Assembly: GCA_964548365.1 (NCBI GenBank)
Contig: CAZJRD010000001.1
Span: 62,001 to 126,000 of the forward strand
Source: B46-G9 sp964548365
GTDB taxonomy: Bacteria > Desulfobacterota > DSM-4660 > Desulfatiglandales > Desulfatiglandaceae
Length of the DNA: 64,000 nt
Direction of reading: 5' to 3'
Part shown: in pieces, positions 16,932 to 26,175 of the stretch
Layout of the letters: each line of letters opens with the position of its first letter
Numbering within the stretch: position 1 is the stretch's first letter
Notes under the pieces: generated by a model
The model's database searches: none
Told to the model about the DNA's origin: nothing
The model's input: only the letters and a program-made list of their open reading frames with translations
Translations under genes and position numbers: made by a program

Positions 16932-18617
16932 TCAGCCCGCGGGCAACCGCTCTTTCAATGCCTGGTCCAGGGGACCATCCCGATCATAGATATCATCCTG
17001 AAAATGCAACAGGCCCTGGTCATCCACCCATGCCGTCCAGTACTGTAAATGCACCGGTAAAGGACGTTGAAGCTTTACTACCTTTCTTTTTCCCGTATTG
17101 ATGGTTTCCCTTATCCTCTCCCTCGTCCATTCCTGGTCATCCCCGAGAAGATAGACAGCTAGATCAATCGGCCTTTCCACCCGTATACACCCATGACTGA
17201 AAATCCGGCTTGTCTCCTTGAACAGTGAACGGGAAGGCGTATCGTGAAAGTACACGGAAAGCTTGTTGGGAAAAATGAATTTTATCCGGCCGAGGGCGTT
17301 TTTCGGCCCCGGATCCTGCCGGAGCCTGTAGGGGAACGCATCCCGGCTCAGCAAATCCCAACGGATGGTTTCCATATCAATTTCCGTGGGCTCTTCACTC
17401 CAGTCCTTAAAAACCCTGATACCCTGCCTGGCCAGATATTGTGAATCTTTCCGGACCTTCGGGAGCATCTCTTTGACGGCAATAGTCCTGGGCACATTCC
17501 AGTAGGGATTTAGCACCAGATACGTCATCATCGCGCTGAACACAGGCGTGCGACGGTATGGTTTTCCCACCACGACGCGCATCTCCAGCCTCGGGACTCC
17601 CCTCTCAACAACCTGCAACGTGAAGCCGGCGATATTGACAATGATATACCGCTCTCCGAGATCATGAGGGATCCATCGCCATCGTTCCATGTTCAGCTCA
17701 ATCTGTTGAATCCGCTGTTTGATGGGGATGTTGAGCCTCTTCAGGGTCTTTGGGCCGACAATACCATCCGGCTTTAAGCTGTGTCTTTTCTGGAACCTCA
17801 GGACGGCCATTTCCGTTGCGCTGTCAAGCAAATCACCTTGATCCCGGGGCAGTGTCTGCAAATCGCCAAGGATTTTCAGACGGGTACGCAACCGCCGAAT
17901 ATCTTCGCCTCTCATACCTTTCCGGAGGGAAGCGGCCGGTGACAGTGGCGGCGAGGGCCCATTTTTCTCTACACGCCGGTAGCATGCCAGATAGCTCTTG
18001 AGACGATGGTACGCGGGATCCCGGGGACCCAGGCTCCGCAGGACCTCCTTCACCCGACCGGACTCAAGTGCTGACCGCAGGATATGGAGCAAATCAGCGG
18101 TAGGAATCGCCACGATCCAATCCGTATGAAGGGACTCCGGGTTTACCCGCCCCGCAAGCAAATGGGAACTGTAGAGCATAAAAGCATCGGTGAGGAGCAA
18201 ATCAAGATCCACAAAGGTCTCGGGATCAACCCTCTTTCCCGCGCTTCTTTCGCCCTCGATTTCCCTCAGCGTCTTTTGTATCTGCGTCAAATGATAATCT
18301 TCCGGCCTCAACCCCTCCTCGTACACATTCTTGATTTCAGAAATGAGGTCCTGTGCCTGGGGCAGGATACCACTGATGCCGCACCATGCCGGAAAAAACC
18401 CTCGCTCCCGATAGAAATGGGGGATCTGGGTCACTCCGCAGAGCATTTCTCCCTTGCAGCCGAATGTGCCGTTCTGTTCTTCAGCGGTAATTCTCTCCCT
18501 CAGGTGCTCTCGGAGGACAAGTGTATTCCTTGTGCCCGCAAGGGATTCACTCTGTGGGAAGATCAGGGAAAAGACGACGAAGATAAAAGCCGGAATAAAA
18601 ATAAGCGATTTTCGCAT
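16932..18617 (-). CDS. L,D-transpeptidase of the YcbB/LdtD type
   Basis: About 561 residues from the ATG at 18617, chosen because a signal peptide (MRKSLIFIPAFIFVVFSLIF) starts there; upstream in-frame codons are leader-like. Regions: an N-terminal scaffold, a peptidoglycan-binding domain (LRKGMRGEDIRRLRTRLKIL to GPKTLKRLN), and a C-terminal YkuD domain with catalytic Cys in FSHGCIRVERP. The family makes 3-3 cross-links between meso-DAP residues in the periplasm. Its neighbour encodes a YcbK-like protein. Confidence 0.9.
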   Translation of the reverse strand: MRKSLIFIPAFIFVVFSLIFPQSESLAGTRNTLVLREHLRERITAEEQNGTFGCKGEMLCGVTQIPHFYRERGFFPAWCGISGILPQAQDLISEIKNVYEEGLRPEDYHLTQIQKTLREIEGERSAGKRVDPETFVDLDLLLTDAFMLYSSHLLAGRVNPESLHTDWIVAIPTADLLHILRSALESGRVKEVLRSLGPRDPAYHRLKSYLACYRRVEKNGPSPPLSPAASLRKGMRGEDIRRLRTRLKILGDLQTLPRDQGDLLDSATEMAVLRFQKRHSLKPDGIVGPKTLKRLNIPIKQRIQQIELNMERWRWIPHDLGERYIIVNIAGFTLQVVERGVPRLEMRVVVGKPYRRTPVFSAMMTYLVLNPYWNVPRTIAVKEMLPKVRKDSQYLARQGIRVFKDWSEEPTEIDMETIRWDLLSRDAFPYRLRQDPGPKNALGRIKFIFPNKLSVYFHDTPSRSLFKETSRIFSHGCIRVERPIDLAVYLLGDDQEWTRERIRETINTGKRKVVKLQRPLPVHLQYWTAWVDDQGLLHFQDDIYDRDGPLDQALKERLPAG

Positions 18618-18887
18618 GGATCTCTCTCTGTTTCTCCCTTTCGTCTCTATTCCTCCCAAGAACAACGGCACCACTGAGCCGCGGGTGCATAATAAACTTG
18701 CCAGCATGGAAGGTTTTCCATAACATGGTGGGCACAACACCGCTCAAACCATTTCTCACGTCGGAACGTTCGAGCAGTGAACCAGCAACTGGAAACTACC
18801 ACAAACGCCCAGTGACGTCAAAACCAATGGCGCAAGCCTCCCCATTTCACGGCATTGCCCGATGGAACACCTTTCCGAGGAGACAAA

Positions 18888-20540
18888 ATGGTCCATCCGT
18901 TAGCAGGAAAACCGGCCCCCAGATCACTGCTCACCAATATCCCCAGGCTCGTGTCAGCCTATTTCACGCGAAAACCAGACCCAGTGAACCCGGAGCACCG
19001 GGTGGCATTCGGCACATCCGGTCACCGGGGGTCTTCTTTTAAGAGCAGCTTTAATGAGGATCACATCCTGGCCATCAGCCAGGCCGTCTGTGACTACCGG
19101 AAGACAAAAAACATAACGGGGCCCCTGTTCATCGGCATGGATACCCACGCCCTTTCAGAGCCAGCCCTAGTAAGCGCGGTGGAAGTCTTCGCAGCCAACC
19201 AGGTCGCGGTTATGCTGCAGGAAGGCCGCCGGTACACACCAACTCCGGTCATCTCCCACGCCATATTGACCTTCAATCGGGACCATGCCCGCGTTCTCGC
19301 CGACGGGATTGTCATTACCCCTTCCCATAACCCGCCCGAAGACGGTGGATTCAAGTACAACCCTCCGGAAGGGGGGCCCGCGGCCCCCGAGACAACCCGG
19401 GCCATCCAGGATATGGCCAACCGGATTCTCGCCAATAGATTAAAGGAGGTAAAACGAATCCCTTTTGAGCGGGCCATGAGAGAGGAGACCACAAAGGAGT
19501 ATGACTATATCAGCCCATACGTGGAAGATCTCCAGGCCGTCATTGACATGGAAGCAATCGCCAAGGCGGACATCAGGATCGGCGTGGATCCCCTCGGCGG
19601 TGCCACCGTCGATTTCTGGGACCCCATTGCCGCGCGCTATGGCCTTTCCATTGACGTGGTCAATCGAATGGTCGATCCCACGTTTTCATTTATGACCGTG
19701 GACAAGGACGGGAAGATCCGCATGGACTGTTCCTCTCCTTATGCCATGGCTGGTTTGATAAACCTCAAGGACAAGTTCGACATCGCCTTCGGCAACGACA
19801 CGGACGGGGACCGCCACGGCATTGTCACCAAAAGCGCCGGCCTCATGAATCCGAACCACTATCTTGCAGTGGCCGTCTGGTACCTCTTCCAGAACCGTCC
19901 CGGCTGGAGCAGGGATGCCGCAGTGGGAAAGACCCTGGTCTCAAGCTCCATGATCGACCGGGTCACTGCTTCCCTGGACCGGAGGCTTTCCGAGGTGCCT
20001 GTCGGGTTTAAGTGGTTCGTGGACGGTCTCCTTGACGGGTCTTACGGATTCGGGGGAGAAGAGAGCGCCGGGGCCGCCTTTTTACGAAAAGACGGGACGA
20101 CCTGGACCACGGACAAAGACGGCATCATCATGGACCTGCTCGCCTGCGAAATCACCGCCCGGACCGGAAAAGACCCTGCCGAGCTCTATAACAAGCTCAC
20201 GGAACAATTCGGCAACCCGGTCTACGAGCGCATGGATTCCCCGGCCACGACCGAACAGAAGGGAATCCTGAAAGGGCTTTCCCCGGAGATGGTGACCGCA
20301 GAAGACCTTGCAGGAGAGCCCATTATCGCGAAGCTCACCCGCGCCCCGGGAAACAACGCGCCCATCGGCGGACTGAAGGTGGTGGCGGAAAACGGGTGGT
20401 TCGCGGCAAGGCCCTCAGGAACCGAAGAGATCTACAAGATCTACGCGGAGAGCTTCAAAGGAGAGGAACACCTCACACAAATCCAGGAACAGGCCCGCAA
20501 GATCATCCAAGCTGTGTTCAAGAAAGCCGGGCTCACATAA
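18888..20540 (+). CDS. pgm: Phosphoglucomutase, alpha-D-glucose-phosphate-specific
   Basis: About 550 residues from the ATG at 18888, which has GAGGAG upstream. It has the phosphoserine loop TPSHNPPEDGGFKYNPP, the Mg2+ loop GNDTDGDRHG, the sugar-binding GGEESAGAAF and the phosphate-binding ARPSGTEEIYKIYAES, all expected of a bacterial Pgm. It converts glucose-1-phosphate and glucose-6-phosphate, linking glycogen and envelope sugar synthesis to glycolysis. The gene is complete and unremarkable. Confidence 0.95.
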   Translation: MVHPLAGKPAPRSLLTNIPRLVSAYFTRKPDPVNPEHRVAFGTSGHRGSSFKSSFNEDHILAISQAVCDYRKTKNITGPLFIGMDTHALSEPALVSAVEVFAANQVAVMLQEGRRYTPTPVISHAILTFNRDHARVLADGIVITPSHNPPEDGGFKYNPPEGGPAAPETTRAIQDMANRILANRLKEVKRIPFERAMREETTKEYDYISPYVEDLQAVIDMEAIAKADIRIGVDPLGGATVDFWDPIAARYGLSIDVVNRMVDPTFSFMTVDKDGKIRMDCSSPYAMAGLINLKDKFDIAFGNDTDGDRHGIVTKSAGLMNPNHYLAVAVWYLFQNRPGWSRDAAVGKTLVSSSMIDRVTASLDRRLSEVPVGFKWFVDGLLDGSYGFGGEESAGAAFLRKDGTTWTTDKDGIIMDLLACEITARTGKDPAELYNKLTEQFGNPVYERMDSPATTEQKGILKGLSPEMVTAEDLAGEPIIAKLTRAPGNNAPIGGLKVVAENGWFAARPSGTEEIYKIYAESFKGEEHLTQIQEQARKIIQAVFKKAGLT

Positions 20541-20626
20541 AGATGCGAGCCCATAAACCTCGGGTTGTCTTGCCCCCGGCGGAGAATAGCGTATTGGAAT
20601 TTCTGCACATCATTTTGAGAGGCTTA

Positions 20627-20697
20627 AGGCGCAGGGCTTCAGGCGTAAGGAAAGAGAGATTTTGACTTCAAGACCTTACGCCCTATGCCCTGAGCCC
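20627..20697. repeat. Imperfect hairpin repeat between pgm and the DUF169 gene
   Basis: A 24-base left arm (20627-20650) and right arm (20674-20697) match over most of their length; the inner part GGCGTAAGG/CCTTACGCC is perfect. It may end the pgm transcript, but has no clear T-run, so a dispersed intergenic repeat is as likely. Confidence 0.45.
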
Positions 20698-20719
20698 TTT
20701 GTCTTCAAGGAGGTATCAC

Positions 20720-21490
20720 GTGGACCAAGAAACAACAAAACTTGCTGAAGCGCTCGAAAAGCACTGCCGGTTTCTCACAACGCCGGTGGCCGTCAAACTG
20801 GCAAAACAGGGAGAATCGCTTCCCGGGAAGGTGAAATATCCCCTCAAGGACCTGGGGAACAGGCTCTCTGTGTGCCAGGGAATGTCCATTGCCAGGACCT
20901 TCGGGTGGACCGTGGCGTTCAGGGATGAAGACCACGCCTGCCCCCTGCCCCGGGTCTTCATGGGCCATGTGAAGCCCGACTTATTCCTGGAAGGAGCCCT
21001 TGGGGAATATTACCAGGATGAAGAGAAATACATGAAAGAAATGGAGGCCTCCTATCCACGGTGGCCCCTCGACAGTTTTGAAGAATTCTGGTTATCACCC
21101 ATCAACAGATGTGAATTTGTGCCTGACGCGGTTGTGGTGTACGGTAGCCCGGCTCAGATATTGATACTCATCCAGGGTGCCAATTTCCACCACGGGACCG
21201 GGATAGAAGCCCTCAGCACTGGTCGCTACGGGTGTTCCGCTTGGGTCGCGGGCGTCCAACAGGCCGGAGAGTGCACGTACCTCGTCCCAGGGCCCGGCGA
21301 AAGGGTGTTCGCGGGCACCCAGGACCATGAAATGTCTTTTGCCATACCCTATGCAAGGTTCGACAATATCATTGCCGGCCTGAATTATGTTCGCAGCAAG
21401 GGCGCCTTCAGGTATCCCGTACCGAATCTAAGCTCCCTCTCCGAGCCCCGTATCCCGGCCAAGTATCATAAAATCGTTGGCGAGGCATGA
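20720..21490 (+). CDS. DUF169 family protein
   Basis: 256 residues from a GTG at 20720 with a perfect AAGGAGGT five bases upstream; the upstream TTG frame start overlaps this site. It matches the DUF169 family by its pattern: RFLTTPVAVKLAKQGESLPG at the N-terminus, LSVCQGMSIARTFGWTV with a conserved Cys, and GRYGCSAWVAGVQQ then ECTYLVPGPGERVFAGTQDH. Conserved cysteines suggest metal or cluster binding, but the function of the family is not established. It converges with the adenine deaminase gene. Confidence 0.82.
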   Translation: MDQETTKLAEALEKHCRFLTTPVAVKLAKQGESLPGKVKYPLKDLGNRLSVCQGMSIARTFGWTVAFRDEDHACPLPRVFMGHVKPDLFLEGALGEYYQDEEKYMKEMEASYPRWPLDSFEEFWLSPINRCEFVPDAVVVYGSPAQILILIQGANFHHGTGIEALSTGRYGCSAWVAGVQQAGECTYLVPGPGERVFAGTQDHEMSFAIPYARFDNIIAGLNYVRSKGAFRYPVPNLSSLSEPRIPAKYHKIVGEA

Positions 21491-21512
21491 GACCTCCCTT
21501 TCCCTGCGGCCT

Positions 21513-23150
21513 TCACCGCGAATCGGGAGCCACGTACTGGAAATGATCCACGTCAAAGAGGCCCCGGTCAGTGAGTTTCAGGTGGGGGATAACCTCCAGC
21601 GCCATGAACGACAGGGTGGCATGTGCATTGCGGAGCGGTGTTCCCAGCTTTTGGGTACGCCGAGTCAGTTCTTCAAGGGCCTCCGTCAGCAGCTCCGGGC
21701 TTTCCGGCGACACAATACCCCCCACAGGGAGGGGCACAGTGAAGACATCCTCTCCGTCCGCAACCGACAATCCTCCATGGTTCTGGACGATGCCCTTCAC
21801 GGCCCGGCGGATGTAGTCGTCATGAACTCCAACCGCAATAATATTATGGCAATCATGGGCCAGGGACGATGCGATAGCACCACGCTTCAGCCTGAACCCA
21901 TGGATGCGGCAGGCAGAGTGATTTCCATGGCCGTAGCGCTCCAATACCACCAGTTTCAATAAGTCATTTGCAGGGCTGATCTCTGGAAGCAGGGCATCCA
22001 CCTCCAGTTTTCCCGTGATCAATGAACCGTCCGTCACGTCAATAGCAAGGCCGCGTAACCCTTCGGGGATAGCGGGAACCTCAATAGGCTGTTCTACCTG
22101 GATGGAATCCGCCAAAAACGGCGGCACTTCAGAGGGTGTGACGGCAACGTTCCCCAGCAGCCGGCCCTGGACGATAACCTGTTTCACGTTGAAATCGCGT
22201 GCATTATTAAAAAGAACCAGATCGGCCCGGGATCCGGGCCTTATCTCCCCCGTATCCGGGATATTGTAATAGGCCGGCCCGTTGAAACAGGCAACCCGCA
22301 ACAGGTTCATGATATTCACGCCCAGACCGGCGCCTTTGCGAAGGTGGAAGGTGATGTGGCCGGTCGTTTCTATGTCGTGGAGCGCTTTGTCATCCGTACA
22401 GAACAGCACCATGTGCGGTTCTTCGTCGATGATTCGGTATGCGCCTTCTTCAGTATGTTCCGCGGAACCCTCCCGCAAAAATACATGGAGCCTCAGTTCC
22501 AAGCGTTCTTTCAGTTCGGCGTAACTGCTGGTCTCATGGTCATCTTCGATGCCGGCACCAAAATAGCGTTGCAACTGCTCTCCCGTAAGGCCTGGAGCGT
22601 GGCCATTGACCCGCTTGTTTCTCTCTCTTGCCAGTGACACCATCTGCATGATGGTATCATCCCTCCCAAGAACGCCGGGCACGTTCATCAGTTCACCAAG
22701 CGAGACGACGCGAGGATCATCCAGTAGTGCAGTTACCTCTTTAAGCCCCAGCTCACCGCCTGATTGGGCAAAGGGAGTAGCGGGGACGGAAGAGGGAACG
22801 GCAAAATGCGCATTGATGGGGCCGTTTCCGGCGTCATCCATGAACCACCGAAGTCCTCTGATGCCCGCCACATTCGCGATTTCATGACAATCCGCGACCA
22901 CATGGAGCGTCCCATGACGCGCCACCGTCTCTCCAAAGCGGGTGGGCGTCAGCAGCGCACTCTCCATATGCACATGGGCATCCATGAGCCCCGGAGTCAA
23001 CAGGCCGTTTTGCCCGTCCACCACGTTTTCTGCATCCATTGGGGAGTCAGAAACTGCGGCAATCCGTCCGTTTTCAACCCCCACGTGGCAATGAACAAGC
23101 CGGTTCTCCCGAAAATCGGGTACCCATACGTTCTGGAGGACCAGATCCAT
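21513..23150 (-). CDS. ade: Adenine deaminase
   Basis: About 545 residues from the ATG at 23150. The amidohydrolase metal motif is in GLMDAHVHMES, with further ligands in VADCHEIANV, the histidine of NGHAPGL and CTDDKALHD. The C-terminal domain ends with the GGIVSPESPELLTEALEEL region typical of Ade. It converts adenine to hypoxanthine and ammonia with Mn/Fe at the active site. An upstream in-frame ATG (23183) would overlap the typA gene by 20 bp; the later start leaves a 13-bp gap. Same strand as typA, so possibly cotranscribed. Confidence 0.93.
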   Translation of the reverse strand: MDLVLQNVWVPDFRENRLVHCHVGVENGRIAAVSDSPMDAENVVDGQNGLLTPGLMDAHVHMESALLTPTRFGETVARHGTLHVVADCHEIANVAGIRGLRWFMDDAGNGPINAHFAVPSSVPATPFAQSGGELGLKEVTALLDDPRVVSLGELMNVPGVLGRDDTIMQMVSLARERNKRVNGHAPGLTGEQLQRYFGAGIEDDHETSSYAELKERLELRLHVFLREGSAEHTEEGAYRIIDEEPHMVLFCTDDKALHDIETTGHITFHLRKGAGLGVNIMNLLRVACFNGPAYYNIPDTGEIRPGSRADLVLFNNARDFNVKQVIVQGRLLGNVAVTPSEVPPFLADSIQVEQPIEVPAIPEGLRGLAIDVTDGSLITGKLEVDALLPEISPANDLLKLVVLERYGHGNHSACRIHGFRLKRGAIASSLAHDCHNIIAVGVHDDYIRRAVKGIVQNHGGLSVADGEDVFTVPLPVGGIVSPESPELLTEALEELTRRTQKLGTPLRNAHATLSFMALEVIPHLKLTDRGLFDVDHFQYVAPDSR

Positions 23151-23163
23151 TGAATCAATCCCG

Positions 23164-25014
23164 CTAAGCGGCGCAGGCCTCATTTTTCAGGCGGACACCC
23201 AGCTGCGTATGCCGAACCTTGGCCGACAAAACCATCTTTCGCATGCGCACGGAAAGTGGTGTCACCTCTACCAACTCGTCTTCACGGATGAAGCTTAAGG
23301 TCTGCTCCAGGGTCAAGGGTTTGGTGGGGGACAGGAGGATGTTGTCATCTTTGCCCGCCGCCCGCATGTTGCTCAGCTTCTTTTCCTTGCAAGGATTGAC
23401 ATTGATATCCTCGCCACGGTGGTTCTCTCCCACGATCATGCCCTCGTAAACTGCGGCCCCGGGCGCAATGAAAAGTCGGCCCCGGGGCTCCAGGTTAAAG
23501 AGTGCGTAGGCCACAGCCTTGCCAGTGCGGTCGGCCACAATGGAGCCGGTAAAACGGCTGGGGCAATCGCCCCGAAAGTCATCGTACCCCTCGAACAGGG
23601 TGTGCATGATACCGGTGCCCCGGGTGTCGGTAAGGAACTCATCGCGGTAGCCGATGAGTGCCCGCACCGGGACTGAAAATTCGATGCGTACCCGGCCCTT
23701 GCTGTTGTTGACCAGGTTGGTCATTTTGGCCTTGCGCACGGTAAGCTTTTCCGTCACCACTCCCAGGAACTGTTCCTCACAGTCCACCAGCAGCCGGTTT
23801 ATAGGTTCCAGTTTCCGTCCGTTTTCGTACCGGTAAATCACCTCGGGCCGACCCACGCAGAACTCGTAACCTTCTCGTCGCATGGTTTCGATCAGAATGG
23901 CAAGTTGGAACTCACCCCGCCCCTTGACCAGAACACTGTCCCGGTCATCGGTTTTTTCGATCTGGATGGCAACGTTGCGCAGGGTTTCCTTGAGCAACCG
24001 CTCCTTCAGCCGGCTGGACTGCACATACTTTCCCTCCTGGCCGCCGAAGGGTGAGTTGTTGATGCTGACTTTCATGGACACCGTGGGCTGGTCCACCCTA
24101 ATGCGGGGTAGAGCCCGGGGCGCTTCCTGATTGCAGATGGTGTCGCCGATCTTGACATCCTCGATACCGGCGAGCACCACGATGTCCCCCGCCTCAGCCT
24201 CCTCCACATTTTTCAAGCCCATACCTTCATAGACTTGCAGTTTGGAAACCTTCAGTGGTATGGCTCGGCCGTGGGCGCCGATGCAGACCAGACCGTCGCG
24301 AAACCGGGCAGTGCCGTTGCTGATCTTTCCCACGGCCAATCGCCCCAGGTAATCGGAATATCCCAAGTCGGACACCAGCATCTGGAACGGCTCATCAGGG
24401 TCATGGGTAGGGCCGGGTATTTCTTTCAGAATGGTATCAAACAGCACATGCAGGTTTTCTCCCGGATTATCCAGGCCTGTTTGAGCGATACCGTCCCGGC
24501 CGATCGCATACAAAAGGGGAAACTCCAACTGTTCGTCGCTCGCGCCCAGATCGATCAGCAGGTCGTAGATTTCATCCAGGACCTGCTCGCAGCGGGCATC
24601 CTGGCGGTCGATCTTGTTGATTACTACGATAATTTTGAGATCCGCTTCCAAGGCCTTCTTGAGGACAAAGCGCGTTTGGGGCAAGGGTCCCTCTGAGGCG
24701 TCCACCAACAGGATTGCACCATCAGCCATGGACAGGGCCCGTTCCACTTCGCCGCCGAAATCAGCATGACCGGGGGTATCTATGATATTGATGCGCACCC
24801 CCTGCCACACCACGGAGCAGTTCTTGGCGGCAATGGTGATACCGCGCTCACGTTCCAGGTCCATGGTGTCCATGAGACGCTCATCAACCTCCTGGTTGGC
24901 TCTGAAAAGACCGCTTTGCCGAAACATGGCATCCACCAGGGTAGTCTTGCCGTGGTCAACATGGGCGATAATGGCAATGTTGCGCAACGAATCGTTTTTC
25001 ACTGAATTTGACAT
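23164..25014 (-). CDS. typA: Ribosome-associated GTPase TypA/BipA
   Basis: 616 residues. The GTPase motifs are all present: AHVDHGKTT, the G2 Thr in ERGITIAAKN, DTPGHADFGGE, VINKIDRQDA. EF-G-like domains and the BipA-specific C-terminal region follow, the latter opening with FRGDCPSRFTGSIVADRTG and ending with HRGEDINVNPCKEKKLSNMR. It acts on the 30S/70S ribosome in stress and cold adaptation and 50S assembly. Complete and of standard length. Confidence 0.96.
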   Translation of the reverse strand: MSNSVKNDSLRNIAIIAHVDHGKTTLVDAMFRQSGLFRANQEVDERLMDTMDLERERGITIAAKNCSVVWQGVRINIIDTPGHADFGGEVERALSMADGAILLVDASEGPLPQTRFVLKKALEADLKIIVVINKIDRQDARCEQVLDEIYDLLIDLGASDEQLEFPLLYAIGRDGIAQTGLDNPGENLHVLFDTILKEIPGPTHDPDEPFQMLVSDLGYSDYLGRLAVGKISNGTARFRDGLVCIGAHGRAIPLKVSKLQVYEGMGLKNVEEAEAGDIVVLAGIEDVKIGDTICNQEAPRALPRIRVDQPTVSMKVSINNSPFGGQEGKYVQSSRLKERLLKETLRNVAIQIEKTDDRDSVLVKGRGEFQLAILIETMRREGYEFCVGRPEVIYRYENGRKLEPINRLLVDCEEQFLGVVTEKLTVRKAKMTNLVNNSKGRVRIEFSVPVRALIGYRDEFLTDTRGTGIMHTLFEGYDDFRGDCPSRFTGSIVADRTGKAVAYALFNLEPRGRLFIAPGAAVYEGMIVGENHRGEDINVNPCKEKKLSNMRAAGKDDNILLSPTKPLTLEQTLSFIREDELVEVTPLSVRMRKMVLSAKVRHTQLGVRLKNEACAA

Positions 25015-25353
25015 AGTTCGTAAGTCCTAACCCGCTTCCGCGGGGATCAAAAATAAAGGCAACCCAGCGCCGAAGAAAAGGGGTGCTCCAGAGTGCCCGG
25101 AACTCCCCTTGGAAAATCGGATCTTTCCTGCAGAACGAAACCGGCCCACCAATGAAGGGCGGGCCTTGGTTGATTCTGTTAATAATAACACCGATCTCAC
25201 AAAAAGCAAGCCAATTGTACCATTTTTTTTAGAATCATTCAAAATTGAACCTGCCCCTTTCTTCGTATTGACTCTGCTTTTCAGGGTTGATAGTACTATT
25301 TTTGCCCGGGAAAGTAAAATATGCCGATCGTTATCAGCACAGAGGAGAGTAAA
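25015..25353. other. Intergenic region between divergent typA and nitroreductase genes
   Basis: About 340 bp. It contains a CCCGC-TTCC-GCGGG hairpin (25031-25044) and, on the minus strand, a GC-rich hairpin about 25139-25166 followed by a short T-run, which could be a leader structure of typA. ATAGTACTAT (25290-25299) is a 10-bp palindrome near a TTGACT (25268-25273) that may belong to the nitroreductase promoter. No gene seen. Confidence 0.4.
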
Positions 25354-26022
25354 ATGTCTGGAGGAATTTTTGTACCATATACTGCGTATCGGGAATATCC
25401 GGTTGAACAAATGAAGCAGCGGACAGCAGATTTTTTCGCTGAAATGAAACGGCGCAGGAGCGTACGCGACTTTTCCAATAGACCCGTACCCCTTGAGATC
25501 ATTCAAGACTGCATCCGCGCTGCGGCCAGGGCACCCAGCGGTGCCAACAACCAGCCGTGGACCCTTGTGGTTGTCTCAGACCCGGAGGTAAAAAAACAGA
25601 TCCACCAGGCTGCCGAGGCGGTGGAACGGGAATTCTATACAAGCGAAGCCACAAAGGACTGGGTTGACGCGCTTGATCATCTGGGCACGAACCAGTTCAA
25701 GCCTTTTTTGCTCACCGCGCCCTACTTGATTGCCATATTCGCCCAGCGTCACGGCTATGATGCGGATGGTCGGAAGAAAAAACACTATTATGTACAACAG
25801 TCGGTCGGCATTGCCACCGGCTTTTTGATCACGGCCCTCCACCATGCCGGCCTGACATCCTTAACCTATACACCGGCCAAAATGGCCTTCTTGAACAAGT
25901 TGCTTTCCAGGCCCTCAAACGAAAAGCCGTTCATGATCCTCGTGACGGGCTATCCGGCCGATGATGTCCAGGTTCCGGTGCTGCAAAAGAAAAGCTTGGA
26001 AGAGGTTGCCGTTTTCATATGA
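25354..26022 (+). CDS. Iodotyrosine deiodinase-like nitroreductase-family flavoprotein
   Basis: About 222 residues from the ATG at 25354 (GAGGAGA just upstream). The FMN-binding start is KRRRSVRDFSNRPVPLEIIQ, then AARAPSGANNQPWTLVV. Beyond the general family it has the features I associate with iodotyrosine deiodinases: a lid region (REFYTSEATKDWVDALDHLG), KPFLLTAPYLIAIFAQ, the HYYVQQSVGIATG segment and the RPSNEKPFMILVTGYPADD end. Such enzymes reductively remove halogen from halotyrosines using FMN. A generic nitroreductase is the fallback reading. Confidence 0.75.
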   Translation: MSGGIFVPYTAYREYPVEQMKQRTADFFAEMKRRRSVRDFSNRPVPLEIIQDCIRAAARAPSGANNQPWTLVVVSDPEVKKQIHQAAEAVEREFYTSEATKDWVDALDHLGTNQFKPFLLTAPYLIAIFAQRHGYDADGRKKKHYYVQQSVGIATGFLITALHHAGLTSLTYTPAKMAFLNKLLSRPSNEKPFMILVTGYPADDVQVPVLQKKSLEEVAVFI

Positions 26023-26175
26023 TCCGGATTGGTCGAGCCTCTTGAAAAGGTGCTTTTGCGCTGCTCTTCTGTACATTTTGTTTACCCGTTTCTAAAATAA
26101 CCGGGAATTCTTATTCATCAGTCGCTCTTGCCTGGATTTTTCTGAATCCCCATCTCCACCATTTCCAGAACGAAG

